64,000 nucleotides of DNA from Sediminibacterium sp. TEGAF015 (GTDB lineage Bacteria > Bacteroidota > Bacteroidia > Chitinophagales > Chitinophagaceae). The stretch is from NCBI RefSeq assembly GCF_025997995.1, contig NZ_AP026683.1, positions 1,178,501 to 1,242,500 on the forward strand, read 5' to 3'. The notes under the pieces are model-generated. The model saw only the letters and a program-made list of their open reading frames with translations. It was not told the DNA's origin and ran no database searches. The position numbers and the translations under genes are program-made. Every line of letters starts with the position of its first letter. The first letter of the stretch is position 1. Of the stretch, positions 25,782 to 36,000 are shown in pieces.

Positions 25782-27188
25782 ATGCAAAACAGGAAAAAGA
25801 ATATCAGTTTATATATAGTCAGTGATTTTATTTTTTCTCTCGTTACACTTATTCTTTTTTTTCTAACCTATCCTGATCAGGAAAATCATTCAATCAAACT
25901 CTTTCAGATTGATGTAACCGGGCTGGAAACAATTTTCAAATTTCTTTTTGTTCCCCTTTACTGGATCGCATTTTATTTCATTACGGGTAGTTATAGCAGA
26001 TCCCTTTACGATAAATCAAGACTAAGTGAACTAACTTCCAGTTTATTACACTCATTGTTTGGCGTATTAATATTATACATTATTCCGGGCTTTTCGCTAA
26101 TACAACAAGCCAATCAGTTTTTTGTCTTTTTTATTCTTCAATTTATTCTGATTGTCAGTGGAAGAACCTTACTGCTTTTTCAAACAAAAAAAACGCTTAA
26201 AAGAGGAGAAGTTTTCTTCAAAACAATAATAGTTGGGAACAACATTAACGCAATCAAAATATACGAAGCATTAAATAGAAATTTTAAATATCTGGGATAT
26301 AAAACAATAGGATTTGTTTCTGTACATAAAGAAGACACCAATAATGGCTTATCCAAATGGATGCCACATCTGGGCTCAACTAATCAAATCAAACAAATTG
26401 TTGATGAGCATGAAATAGAACGGGTTATTATTTCTATTGATAAAAAAGAACAAGAACTTATTGAAGAGATTGTCCGCATCTTAACAGAGAGAGAAATTGA
26501 CATCAAATTAGTGCCTGATACAATTGATATATTGGCAGGTTCCGTAAAAACGAGCAATATACTGGGAGCATTGCTCATGGATATTCAAACAGCTACCATG
26601 TCGCCTGAAGAACAGCATATCAAAAGAATGATAGATATACTGGCTGCCATTTCAGGTCTGATTATCCTTAGCCCTATCATGTTATATATTTCAATCAGAA
26701 CTTATTTAAGCTCGCCAGGTGGAGCAATTTATAAACAGCAAAGAATTGGTTATAAAGGGAACCCTTTCTTCATTTATAAATTCAGAAGTATGTATCTGGA
26801 TGCTGAGAAAGAGGGTCCGGCTCTTTCCAGTGACGAAGATCCAAGAATAACTCCCTGGGGGAAAACAATGAGAAAATGGAGGCTAGACGAATTGCCGCAA
26901 TTATGGAATATATTAAAGGGCGACATGAGCCTTGTAGGCCCAAGACCAGAAAGAGAAATATATATCAATCAATTGTTACAGGTATCACCATTCTACAGAT
27001 ATCTGTTAAAAGTAAAGCCAGGACTAACTTCCTGGGGGATGGTTCAATTTGGATACGCATCAAATATTGAAGAAATGATTGAAAGAATGCAGTACGACTT
27101 GATTTATGTTGAAAATGCATCTTTACTTTTAGATTTTAAAATCATGATGCACACACTGCGAATTATATTGTCAGGAAAAGGCAAGTAA
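25782..27188 (+). CDS. Polyprenyl glycosylphosphotransferase (WbaP/WcaJ-type)
   Basis: A 468-residue membrane enzyme with four N-terminal helices (within about 10-130), a Rossmann-like middle domain ('FKTIIVGNNINAIKIYEALN'), a further membrane segment at about 287-310, and a C-terminal catalytic domain with 'QQRIGYKGNPFFIYKFRSM', 'DEDPRITPWGKTMRKWRLDE', 'LPQLWNILKGDMSLVGPRPE' and 'KPGLTSWGMVQF'. It should transfer a sugar-1-phosphate to undecaprenyl phosphate and start repeat-unit synthesis. This is the second enzyme of this class in the locus; unlike the one at 19978 it has the standard N-terminal half and no Cys insertion. Confidence 0.9.
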   Translation: MQNRKKNISLYIVSDFIFSLVTLILFFLTYPDQENHSIKLFQIDVTGLETIFKFLFVPLYWIAFYFITGSYSRSLYDKSRLSELTSSLLHSLFGVLILYIIPGFSLIQQANQFFVFFILQFILIVSGRTLLLFQTKKTLKRGEVFFKTIIVGNNINAIKIYEALNRNFKYLGYKTIGFVSVHKEDTNNGLSKWMPHLGSTNQIKQIVDEHEIERVIISIDKKEQELIEEIVRILTEREIDIKLVPDTIDILAGSVKTSNILGALLMDIQTATMSPEEQHIKRMIDILAAISGLIILSPIMLYISIRTYLSSPGGAIYKQQRIGYKGNPFFIYKFRSMYLDAEKEGPALSSDEDPRITPWGKTMRKWRLDELPQLWNILKGDMSLVGPRPEREIYINQLLQVSPFYRYLLKVKPGLTSWGMVQFGYASNIEEMIERMQYDLIYVENASLLLDFKIMMHTLRIILSGKGK

Positions 27189-27193
27189 ATACA

Positions 27194-28111
27194 TTGAGAA
27201 AAAGTATTGAAATATTGTCATCTAATGAAATTGATACAATCAAATGGAATTGGATTGTAAATAATTCAACCAATGGTTTAATTTATGCTCAATCAGCTTT
27301 TCTGAATCAACTTTCAGACAACTGGGCCGCAGTTATTATTGGAGATTACGAAGCCATTATCCCCATACCTTATAGAAAAAAATGGGGTATTGATTATGCA
27401 TATACACCACCGTTTATGCAACAACTGGGACTTATCGGAATGTCAGAGGAGACACTGAATGAAACAATAAGAAAGAAAATCCAAAAAAAATTCCAATACG
27501 GAAGCATCTTACTTAACAAAGACAATACACTACTTGCCAACCAATTAGGTGCATTACCCAAGACGAATTTTTATTTATCTCTTCACCAACCCTTTACGGA
27601 ATTGGAAAAAAAATTTAAAAGAGAAATTTCAAAAACAAGCGAAAAACTACTTAATAGCAAATGGGGGTATAATAAAAAAATCCACTTAAATGATTGTATT
27701 TCTTTATATCAGCAAATACAAGGATATAAAATGCCGCATATCAAAACGAATGATTATGAACAACTGATTCAACTTTGCAATCAGTCTACTAACAATCATC
27801 TTCAATATTTTGCCAGAAGCATACACAATCCTAATGGAGATCTATATGCTGTTTTACTGCTCTTAAAAGATAACAAACGAATCTATAATATAATTAATGC
27901 CAGTACCCCGGAAGGAAGAAAGGAAAATGCCAATTATCTTCTTTATTATGAATGCCTAAAGGAATTCAGTGAACAACAGCTCTTATTCGATTTTGAAGGT
28001 TCATCAATTCCAGGTATTGCTCGGTTTTACAGCAAATTCAATCCGTTAAAAGAAAGCTATTTCATATGGCATTACAATCGTTTGCCTTTTCCGCTATCAT
28101 TAATTCCTTAA
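27194..28111 (+). CDS. FemAB/GNAT-like protein of unknown substrate
   Basis: A 305-residue soluble protein that I place only tentatively. The overall pattern, with a first half that has 'WAAVIIGDYEAIIPIPYRKKWGIDY' style strands (two short pieces here: 'WAAVIIGDY' and 'AIIPIPYRKKW') and a second half with 'DLYAVLLLLKDNKRIYNIIN' and 'LLFDFEGSSIPGIARFYSKF', recalls FemAB-like or GNAT acetyltransferases found in glycan loci. It starts with TTG at 27194, 5 bases after the previous stop; the next in-frame ATG lies about 100 codons later. Its stop overlaps the stop of ispD on the other strand by four bases. An aminoacyl or acyl transfer role is possible. Confidence 0.65.
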   Translation: MRKSIEILSSNEIDTIKWNWIVNNSTNGLIYAQSAFLNQLSDNWAAVIIGDYEAIIPIPYRKKWGIDYAYTPPFMQQLGLIGMSEETLNETIRKKIQKKFQYGSILLNKDNTLLANQLGALPKTNFYLSLHQPFTELEKKFKREISKTSEKLLNSKWGYNKKIHLNDCISLYQQIQGYKMPHIKTNDYEQLIQLCNQSTNNHLQYFARSIHNPNGDLYAVLLLLKDNKRIYNIINASTPEGRKENANYLLYYECLKEFSEQQLLFDFEGSSIPGIARFYSKFNPLKESYFIWHYNRLPFPLSLIP

Positions 28112-28791
28112 TATATTTTTCTTTTTTGTAAAATAGATTCTGCCAATATTAAGTCAACAGGTCTTGTGATTTTGAGATTATCATAATCACCCTCTATCAA
28201 ATATATTTTTTCTCCTGAATATTCTACAACCGTAGCTTCATCAGTAAAAATTTCCTGATAAGGCATATTAAACGACTTTATTAGGAGCTCCCCTTTAAAA
28301 GTCTGTGGAGTCTGAATAATCTTTATCCTGCTTCGATTGATAGCTGTATGATTAGAATGATCATCTAAAATACGAATACTATCAATTGCACTGACAGCAG
28401 GTATAGCAGAACCCATAAGGACCGTCTGCTCATAACAGGCTCTGATTAATGCAGGTGTAATCAGGCATCTTACCCCATCGTGTACAAATACAATTGAGTC
28501 CTTATTGAGCAAATTAACCCCATTTTTCACAGAGTGAAATCTGGTAGCTCCCCCTTCAATAATAGTAACTGAGTCTTCCTTACCCATTTCGGAAACAAGT
28601 ATTTCCCCCTGCCTTATAAAGTCTGAGGGCAAAACAAGAATGATAGAAATATCATCAAATGCATCAAAAAAAGCATTGATTGTATACCAAAGAATAGGCT
28701 TATCCTTCAATAATAAAAACTGCTTAGGCATGGCTCCCCCCATTCGGGTTCCTGATCCTCCAGCAGTGATAATTGCAATTTTTTTAGTCAT
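28108..28791 (-). CDS. ispD: 2-C-methyl-D-erythritol 4-phosphate cytidylyltransferase
   Basis: IspD makes CDP-methylerythritol in the non-mevalonate isoprenoid pathway, which supplies undecaprenyl phosphate among other products. The 227-residue length is normal. The nucleotide-binding motif is 'AIITAGGSGTRMGGAMPKQF', and 'FVHDGVRCLITP' and 'KIIQTPQTFKGELL' are characteristic of the family. It is the last gene of a group with the isoaspartyl peptidase (3 bases apart) and converges on the FemAB-like gene with a four-base overlap. Confidence 0.93.
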   Translation of the reverse strand: MTKKIAIITAGGSGTRMGGAMPKQFLLLKDKPILWYTINAFFDAFDDISIILVLPSDFIRQGEILVSEMGKEDSVTIIEGGATRFHSVKNGVNLLNKDSIVFVHDGVRCLITPALIRACYEQTVLMGSAIPAVSAIDSIRILDDHSNHTAINRSRIKIIQTPQTFKGELLIKSFNMPYQEIFTDEATVVEYSGEKIYLIEGDYDNLKITRPVDLILAESILQKRKIY

Positions 28792-28794
28792 GAT

Positions 28795-29742
28795 TTATTT
28801 ATAGATAGCCACTATATTTTCACCAGAATTACTTTTTAGCCCACGATACATACCGGCACTATTAAATACCATAGCAGTATTACCATTCGCATCAATTCCA
28901 ATCATTCCTCCCTCCCCTTTCATATTTACCAGCTTTTCATTCACCACTGTATTCATTGCTTCCTGCAGACTCAATCCCTTATACTCCATTAAACAGCTCA
29001 CGTCGTAAGAAGCAACTGCTCTGATAAACATTTCCCCGTGACCAGTACAACTAATCGCACAGGTTTTGTTATTAGCATATGTGCCTGCTCCAATAATAGG
29101 ACTATCCCCAATCCTGCCATATTTTTTGTTGGTCATGCCACCTGTAGATGTAGCTGCTGCAATATTGCCTGCTGCATCTAGAGCAACTGCACCAACTGTA
29201 CCAAATTTTCTATCTCTCAGTAATTCTTCTAAATGATGATTGGTATGATCCAATGAATAATTATCAGAATCTCTGATTGCTTTCCATTGATCATATCTGA
29301 ATTGTGAAAAGAAATAATCATCTGGTTCTAATTTAATGCCTTGTTGTATGGCAAAATCATTGGCGCCCTTTCCACTTAAAAACACATGATTACTATTTGT
29401 CATCACTTCTGCAGCCAATGAGATAGGATTTCGCACATTGCGAACTCCACAAATGGCACCCGCACCTAAAGTAGCGCCATCCATGATGGCAGCATCCATT
29501 TCCTGTACTCCTTTTTTAGTAAATACAGAGCCCTTACCTGCATTAAAAAGAACATTATCTTCCAGCACAATAATGGCTGATTTAACTGCATCAATAGCGC
29601 TCCCCCCTTTCTCAAGAGAGGCATAGCCACTATCCAATGCGTCCTGTAACACATTGGAATAAGCTTGTTCAAGTTCTGGAGACATATCTTTCTTCAGGAT
29701 GGTTCCGGCACCACCATGAATCACTATTGTAAACTTTGACAT
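28795..29742 (-). CDS. Isoaspartyl peptidase / L-asparaginase (Ntn hydrolase)
   Basis: A 315-residue plant-type asparaginase. The start 'FTIVIHGGAGTILKKDMSPE' is typical, and the autocleavage site is 'KFGTVGAVALD' with the nucleophile Thr182. 'GGMTNKKYGRIGDSPIIGAG' and 'SCTGHGEMFIR' line the active site. Family members remove isoaspartyl residues from peptides and hydrolyse asparagine. No signal peptide is seen, so it is probably cytoplasmic. It lies 3 bases before ispD and 126 bases after the heptose kinase gene. Confidence 0.92.
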   Translation of the reverse strand: MSKFTIVIHGGAGTILKKDMSPELEQAYSNVLQDALDSGYASLEKGGSAIDAVKSAIIVLEDNVLFNAGKGSVFTKKGVQEMDAAIMDGATLGAGAICGVRNVRNPISLAAEVMTNSNHVFLSGKGANDFAIQQGIKLEPDDYFFSQFRYDQWKAIRDSDNYSLDHTNHHLEELLRDRKFGTVGAVALDAAGNIAAATSTGGMTNKKYGRIGDSPIIGAGTYANNKTCAISCTGHGEMFIRAVASYDVSCLMEYKGLSLQEAMNTVVNEKLVNMKGEGGMIGIDANGNTAMVFNSAGMYRGLKSNSGENIVAIYK

Positions 29743-29868
29743 TTATCTAATTTTCAACGAAAGTAAAAATTATGTTGTCGCAAAGATTCTAAATAATCAA
29801 GATGACTTTTAGATAGCATTGAATAAAAATATCAAATTGCTAATGAATCACTAATCACCTCCCAAAGA

Positions 29869-30858
29869 CTAATTAGCCAATAAACGTTTACATTCATTAA
29901 GGAATCTTTCTTTTTCAATAGCAACAGTACCAACAGATTCACAGACAAGTCCACCTGCAATATTCGCCATGTCTGCTGCTAGTTGAATTTGCTTAGTAAC
30001 AGCCATTACAAGAGACACTACTGCAATTACCGTATCTCCAGCTCCGCTAACATCAGCAATCTTCCTTACATGTGTAGGTATAATTGCGCTTTTTTGTTGA
30101 TCCTGATAAAAGACGCCTTTCTCTGATAAGGTAATCAAAGAAATCTGATGTTGCAGCACTTCACGTAAAACATGGTGTATATGTTGCATCTTCTCCAGAT
30201 TAACTTCTTCAATTGCCATATTCAATCCCTCTTTTACTTCTTTCAGATTTGGCTTAAATAGGGTTACATTTTTATAAGACAAAAAGTTTTTCTTTTTTGG
30301 ATCTACTGCAGAAATAATCTTATGTCGATTACATAAATTAACTAGTTTTTCAATGAGACGGGTAGTAAGTACACCCTTATTGTAATCTTCAAATATGACA
30401 ACACCAGGATGATAATTGTTAATATAAGCTTCTACATTCCTGATTACTGTTTCTTCAAGCCTTTCGTCAATTTCAGTTGTGATTTCGGAATCCAACCGCA
30501 TCATCTGCTGGTTCCTCGACATAACCCTCATCTTATTGGTAGTAATTCTACCCTCTGCGCGAATGACAAATGAAGTATCAATAGACTGTTCGTTCATTAA
30601 ATCTAATAAAGTCTGACCATCCGAATCATTCCCAATCACTGAAATAATTCCTGTTTTTGCACCCAGAGAAGCGGTATTCAAAGCCACATTGGCCGCCCCT
30701 CCTACTCTGCATTCCTTATGTCTCAATTCAACTACAGGAACAGGAGCTTCAGGAGAAATTCGTTCCACGTTACCCCACCAATAAGTGTCTAACATGACAT
30801 CTCCAATAATCAACACCTGTGTGTTTCTGAAACTATCGAATAGCTGATCAAAATTCAT
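29869..30858 (-). CDS. rfaE1: D-glycero-beta-D-manno-heptose-7-phosphate kinase (RfaE1/HldE-like)
   Basis: A 329-residue PfkB-family kinase. The N-terminus 'VLIIGDVMLDTYWWGNVERI' and 'SPEAPVPVVELRHKECRVGG' is the heptose-kinase form of the family, and 'DVSGAGDTVIAVVSL' contains the catalytic Asp. It would phosphorylate heptose-7-phosphate on the way to ADP-heptose for the lipopolysaccharide core. The adenylyltransferase half of bifunctional HldE is absent, so it must be encoded elsewhere. It starts 3 bases after the stop of the permease gene. Confidence 0.87.
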   Translation of the reverse strand: MNFDQLFDSFRNTQVLIIGDVMLDTYWWGNVERISPEAPVPVVELRHKECRVGGAANVALNTASLGAKTGIISVIGNDSDGQTLLDLMNEQSIDTSFVIRAEGRITTNKMRVMSRNQQMMRLDSEITTEIDERLEETVIRNVEAYINNYHPGVVIFEDYNKGVLTTRLIEKLVNLCNRHKIISAVDPKKKNFLSYKNVTLFKPNLKEVKEGLNMAIEEVNLEKMQHIHHVLREVLQHQISLITLSEKGVFYQDQQKSAIIPTHVRKIADVSGAGDTVIAVVSLVMAVTKQIQLAADMANIAGGLVCESVGTVAIEKERFLNECKRLLAN

Positions 30859-30861
30859 GGA

Positions 30862-32295
30862 TTATTTTTTTGCATTCCTTACTGCTATGTAATACAAAGG
30901 TATACCCAACAACGTAATGATTAATCCTGGCCAGGTAAACTGTGGTTTATAAATAATCAAAAGAACACAGAAACTAATACCCATTAACATATATATAGCA
31001 GGTAATATCGGATATCCGATAGCTTTATAGGGTCTGGGCAACTCTGGCCTCTTCTTGCGAAGAATAAAAATACCGGCAATAGTAAGTACATAGAATATAA
31101 CTACTATGAAAGAAACCATATCTAATAGATCTCCATACTTCCCGCTTAAACATAGGAGGCATGCAACAACACATTGTGCCCATAAAGCCCATTCAGGCAC
31201 TGAATTTTTATTCAACTTTGCTGCATTCTTAAAAAACAGTCCATCCTGCGCCATGGTATAATACACGCGGGCTCCCGCCAGTATCAATCCATTGTTACAG
31301 CCAAAAGTAGATATCATGATCATGGCAGCAATTATATAAGTACCCATACCACCAAAAATCACATTAGAAGCAGTTACTGCAACTCTGTCTGATTCGGCAA
31401 AAGCAATCTGATCCAGTGGCAAAACACTTAAATACATCAGATTGGCAGAAACATAAATAAGCGTCACAATTAAAGTACCCAGAAACAGACTTAGTCCAAT
31501 ATTTTTTTGTGGATTTTTAATTTCACCTGCAATAAATGTTACATTATTCCAAGCATCACTACTGAATATAGAACCTACCATAGAAGCAGCTATGGCGCCC
31601 AATGCACCCGCGCCTAATACAGGGGCAACAATAGCGGCAGACAGTTCCCCAGTTCCCTTGGCCATCGACTTCATGGTAAAAGCATCTGTCCAGTTTGCAT
31701 TCCATACATCCGAATCAGCCGCCAGTAAAAAACCAAAAACAATTAACCCGAATAAGGACACTAATTTTGTTACAGTAAAAATGGTCTGAATCATTTTCCC
31801 ACCCTGAACACCTTTAGTATTAATATAGGTTAGCAGGATTATAATAAAGATGGAAACAAACTGAGCAGGATAAATCTTAAAAGGGCCTAGCAAAAAAAGC
31901 ACATCGGCTTCATTCATTTCCAGGGCCGGAATAAAATAGGCGGCAAACTTACAAAATGCCACTCCCACTGCTGCAATAGTACCAGTTTGAATAACTGAAA
32001 AGAAGCTCCATCCATATAAAAAACCGGTAAGTTTATTATAGGACTCTTTTAAATAAACATATTGACCGCCCGCCTTTGGAAACATAGCACTAAGTTCACC
32101 ATAACTTAATGCAGCAGTCAAAGTCATAAATCCGGTAAGCAACCAGACTACAATTAACCAGCCAGCACTGCCCACATTACGTGTAATATCGGCACTAACA
32201 ATAAATATTCCGGATCCAATCATGCTGCCGGCCACAATCATAGTTGCGTCGAGCAAACCCAGTGTGGGTTTAAAAGAAGGGGTAGTTTCTGACAT
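30862..32295 (-). CDS. APC-family amino acid permease
   Basis: A 477-residue protein with about 12 membrane helices. The first helix holds 'MIVAGSMIGSGIF', the unwound substrate-binding motif of APC transporters, and 'PKAGGQYVYLKESY' follows helix 2. It probably imports or exchanges amino acids across the inner membrane; the substrate cannot be told. The ATG at 32295 directly follows a rho-independent terminator of the upstream gene (see 32296-32327), so expression must depend on read-through or on an unseen promoter. It is followed by the heptose kinase gene after 3 bases. Confidence 0.9.
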   Translation of the reverse strand: MSETTPSFKPTLGLLDATMIVAGSMIGSGIFIVSADITRNVGSAGWLIVVWLLTGFMTLTAALSYGELSAMFPKAGGQYVYLKESYNKLTGFLYGWSFFSVIQTGTIAAVGVAFCKFAAYFIPALEMNEADVLFLLGPFKIYPAQFVSIFIIILLTYINTKGVQGGKMIQTIFTVTKLVSLFGLIVFGFLLAADSDVWNANWTDAFTMKSMAKGTGELSAAIVAPVLGAGALGAIAASMVGSIFSSDAWNNVTFIAGEIKNPQKNIGLSLFLGTLIVTLIYVSANLMYLSVLPLDQIAFAESDRVAVTASNVIFGGMGTYIIAAMIMISTFGCNNGLILAGARVYYTMAQDGLFFKNAAKLNKNSVPEWALWAQCVVACLLCLSGKYGDLLDMVSFIVVIFYVLTIAGIFILRKKRPELPRPYKAIGYPILPAIYMLMGISFCVLLIIYKPQFTWPGLIITLLGIPLYYIAVRNAKK

Positions 32296-32327
32296 AAAAA
32301 ATCCCGCCCATTTTTAAGAGGGCGGGA
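32296..32327 (-). terminator. Terminator fused to the permease start codon
   Basis: On the minus strand TCCCGCCC and GGGCGGGA form an 8-bp stem with a ten-base A/T-rich loop, followed by TTTTTT and then directly the permease ATG. It lies 27 bases after the OmpH-like stop codon. Confidence 0.85.
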
Positions 32328-32354
32328 ATGAAGATAACAAATATGATTGAACGA

Positions 32355-32945
32355 TTATGGCTTCTTTGGATACAACTTATTCAAACCTTTCACCAAATCA
32401 TCTGTGATATTGTAAGCACTATCTTTCAAATACATAAACTCAGGTGCACTGGAAAAAATATATGCATATCCTTTATTCTTATTGTATTCTTTCAGGTAGT
32501 CTTCAATTTTCTTCTTAACATCCTGTAGCTTTTTAAAGCTCTCATCCTGCATTTCCTGGGCCATCATCTGCTCTTTACCCTGATAAGTTCTTTCCATTTG
32601 TACCAGCTCCTGTTGCTTATTTGCCAATTCTGCCTGAGACAAGCTTTGACCTACACGCTGTAGTTCCTGATACTTATTGGTAAATACGTTTTTAAGCTCA
32701 TTTAACTGCTTAGCATTTGCCTGATCTTTGATCTGTAATGAAGCACGTACTTCTTTAAAATATTCAAAATTATTCTGAATAGAATCAGACTCAAAGTAAG
32801 CGATTTTAAATCCGCCAGCAGCAGCACTTGCAGCACTACCACCTGCAACGGCAGAAGGAGATTTAGCACTAGAGAAATGTAAGTAAAATAAAACAGCAAC
32901 ACCAATCGCAGTTGCTATAGAAAGACCGGTAATAAAATTTTTCAT
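32355..32945 (-). CDS. OmpH/Skp-family periplasmic chaperone
   Basis: A 196-residue protein with an N-terminal hydrophobic segment (about residues 5-25) that acts as signal or anchor, followed by a long charged helical hairpin (about 60-165, 'LKNVFTNKYQELQRVGQSL', 'ELANKQQELVQMERTYQGK'), and a C-terminal strand region ('GYAYIFSSAPEFMYL') that matches Skp/OmpH. Family members hold unfolded outer-membrane proteins in the periplasm. It lies downstream of rpoC but behind its terminator, so it is probably transcribed separately. Confidence 0.87.
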   Translation of the reverse strand: MKNFITGLSIATAIGVAVLFYLHFSSAKSPSAVAGGSAASAAAGGFKIAYFESDSIQNNFEYFKEVRASLQIKDQANAKQLNELKNVFTNKYQELQRVGQSLSQAELANKQQELVQMERTYQGKEQMMAQEMQDESFKKLQDVKKKIEDYLKEYNKNKGYAYIFSSAPEFMYLKDSAYNITDDLVKGLNKLYPKKP

Positions 32946-33018
32946 ACAGTATTTATTTTCCTAAAATAAGTCAATTTAAAAAATTACTGAAGGCTATTTA
33001 TACAAAGGGCTATTCAGT

Positions 33019-33050
33019 AAAAAAGTAGGAAGCTTTCGCTTCCTACTTTT
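33019..33050 (-). terminator. Terminator of the rpoBC unit
   Basis: A perfect 13-bp stem (AAAAGTAGGAAGC with GCTTCCTACTTTT) and a four-base loop, followed by further T residues on the minus strand, 22 bases after the rpoC stop. Confidence 0.92.
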
Positions 33051-33071
33051 AGATATACTTTCAATAAGTAA

Positions 33072-36000
33072 TTACTCTTCTTCGTCAAAGCTCATTGCTT
33101 CTCTGGTAGTAGCTAGTACTTCATATTCTTCCTTACTTCCTACAATCATGTTCTCGAACTCTTTCTGTCCGGAACCAGCAGGAATAAGGTGTCCAGTAAT
33201 AACGTTCTCCTTCAGACCCAACATAGCATCTGTCTTACCCTGAATAGCGGCCTGACTTAATACCTTAGTTGTTTCCTGGAACGAAGCAGCTGAAATCCAG
33301 CTTTGAACACCCAATGAAGCTTTGGTAATACCAAGCAACACCGGACGGGCAGTTGCAGGCTTAGCATCTCTAACTTCAACTAGTTTCTTATCTGCACGAC
33401 GTAAGATGGAATTCTCTTCTCTTAATTCGCGTAAAGTGATAATTTGACCAGCTCTCATTTTAGCGCTTTCTCCAGCATTGGTTACAACTTTCTTATCAAA
33501 GATTCTGTCGTTCTCTTCAATAAAGTCGAAGCGATCTTCCAGGTCCTCCTCTAAGAATTTAGTATCTCCAGCGTCAACAATTTCTACTTTCTTCATCATC
33601 TGACGTACAATCACTTCAACGTGCTTGTCGTTGATTTTTACCCCTTGTAAACGGTAAACTTCCTGAATTTCATTCACTACATATTCCTGAACTGCAAATG
33701 GTCCTTTGATAGCAAGAATGTCGGCAGGAGCAATCTGTCCGTCAGACATTGGAGTACCAGCTTTCACGAAGTCACCATCCTGAACAAGAATCTGACGAGT
33801 CAATGGAACCAGGTATTTCTTTATCATTCCATCACGTGATTCAACAATAATCTCACGATTACCACGCTTCACATTACCGAATGATACAACACCATCAATT
33901 TCACAAACAATCGCAGGGTTTCCTGGATTACGCGCTTCAAATAATTCAGTTACACGAGGAAGACCTCCGGTGATATCTCTTAGTTTACCTAAGATACGTG
34001 GGATCTTCACCAATACCTGACCTGCTTTTACTTCGTCTCCTTCTTCTACACCAATATGTGAACCAACTGGTAAGTTGTACTGCTTAATGTCTTTACCTTC
34101 TACGATGATAGTTGGGATCTTGGTTTTATCCTTTGTTTCAATAACCACTTTCTCGCGGTGACCTGTTTGTTCGTCAGACTCATCACGGTAAGTAATACCA
34201 TCAAGAATGTTTTCAAACTTAATAGTACCATTGCTTTCAGCAACAATTACGTTATTGAATGGATCCCATGTACAGATAACATCTCCTTTCTTAACCTGCG
34301 CACCATCTTTAACATTTAAAGTAGCACCGTAAGGAACGTTGTTGGTAATCATTAAACGATCGTTTTTCACGTCCATGATTCTAACTTCACCTGTACGTCC
34401 AATAACAATTTTAGACTTGGTTCCGTCATTACCAACCGTATCAACAGTTCTTAATCCGTCAAATTGAATGGTACCATCAAACTTAGCTTGTAAAGTTGAT
34501 TCAATAGAAGCAGATCCCGCAACACCACCCACGTGGAAGGTACGTAGTGTAAGCTGTGTACCAGGTTCACCAATGGATTGAGCGGCAATAATACCAACTG
34601 CATCACCCCTTTGAGCCAAATATCCGGTTGCAAGGTTTTTACCATAACACTTCACACATACACCACGCTTGCTTTCGCAGGTAAGTACAGATCGGATTTC
34701 AACCGTTTCAATACCCACTTCTTCAATTTGCTTAGCCACATCAGAAGAAATTTCCTCACCCGCAAGGATGATCAACTCTTCAGTAATTGGGTGGTATACA
34801 TTATGTAATGAAGTACGTCCTTCAATTCTATCTGCTAATGGTTCAATAACATCTTCATTGTCTTTCAGTGCAGAAGTTGCAATACCACGTAAGGTTCCGC
34901 AATCCTCTTCTGAAATAACCACATCCTGAGAAACGTCCACTAAACGACGGGTCAAGTAACCAGCATCCGCTGTTTTAAGGGCGGTATCCGCAAGACCCTT
35001 ACGCGCACCGTGGGTAGAGATAAAGTAATCCAATACGTTCAATCCACCTTTAAAGTTGGAGAGGATTGGATTCTCAATAACCTCAGATCCAGAGCTACCA
35101 CTCTTACGAGGTTTAGCCATCAGACCACGAATACCCACTAGCTGCTTAACCTGAGTTTTACTACCACGGGCACCAGAATCCAACATCATAAATACTGAGT
35201 TGAAGCCTTGGTTGTCGATGGTCATTTCACGAATCAAAGACTCTGTGATTTTCATATCGACTCTACCCCAGATATCAATTACCTGGTTGTAACGCTCGTT
35301 ATTGGTGATAAGACCCATATTATAGCTATCCCAAACTTCTTCTACTTCTGCTTTTGCACTTTCCAATAATTCGTTTCTGATTTCAGGAACGATCAAGTCA
35401 TTAACACTGAAGCTCAATCCACCACGGAATGCCATACGGAATCCAAGTGTTTTGATATCATCCAAGAATTTAGCAGTTTTAGGAACGTCAGTGATTTTAA
35501 TAATATCACCAATGATTTCTCTAAGACTTTTCTTAGTCAACAATGCATTTACGAAGCCAACTTCCTGCGGTACATATTGATTGAACAATACACGACCAAC
35601 AGTAGTTTCAATCAATTTCTTAACCAAAACACCTTTCTCTCGAACGTTGGTTTTTACTCTGATGTTCGCATGTAAGTCAACTCTTCCTTCATTGTATGCA
35701 ATGATCACTTCATCCATGCTATAGAAAGCCATTCCCTGACCTTTGATGGTTTCAGTTTCGGTAGACTTTCTTCCCTTGGTAATGTAATACAATCCAAGTA
35801 CCATGTCCTGTGAAGGAAGGGTTATAGGTGTACCATTCTGCGGGTTTAGAATGTTGTGAGAAGACAACATCAACAATTGTGCTTCCAAAATAGCAGCATT
35901 GCTTAATGGAACGTGCACGGCCATCTGGTCACCATCGAAATCCGCGTTGAATGATGAGGTAACCAATGGGTGAAGTTGAATGGCTTTACCTTCTACCAAT

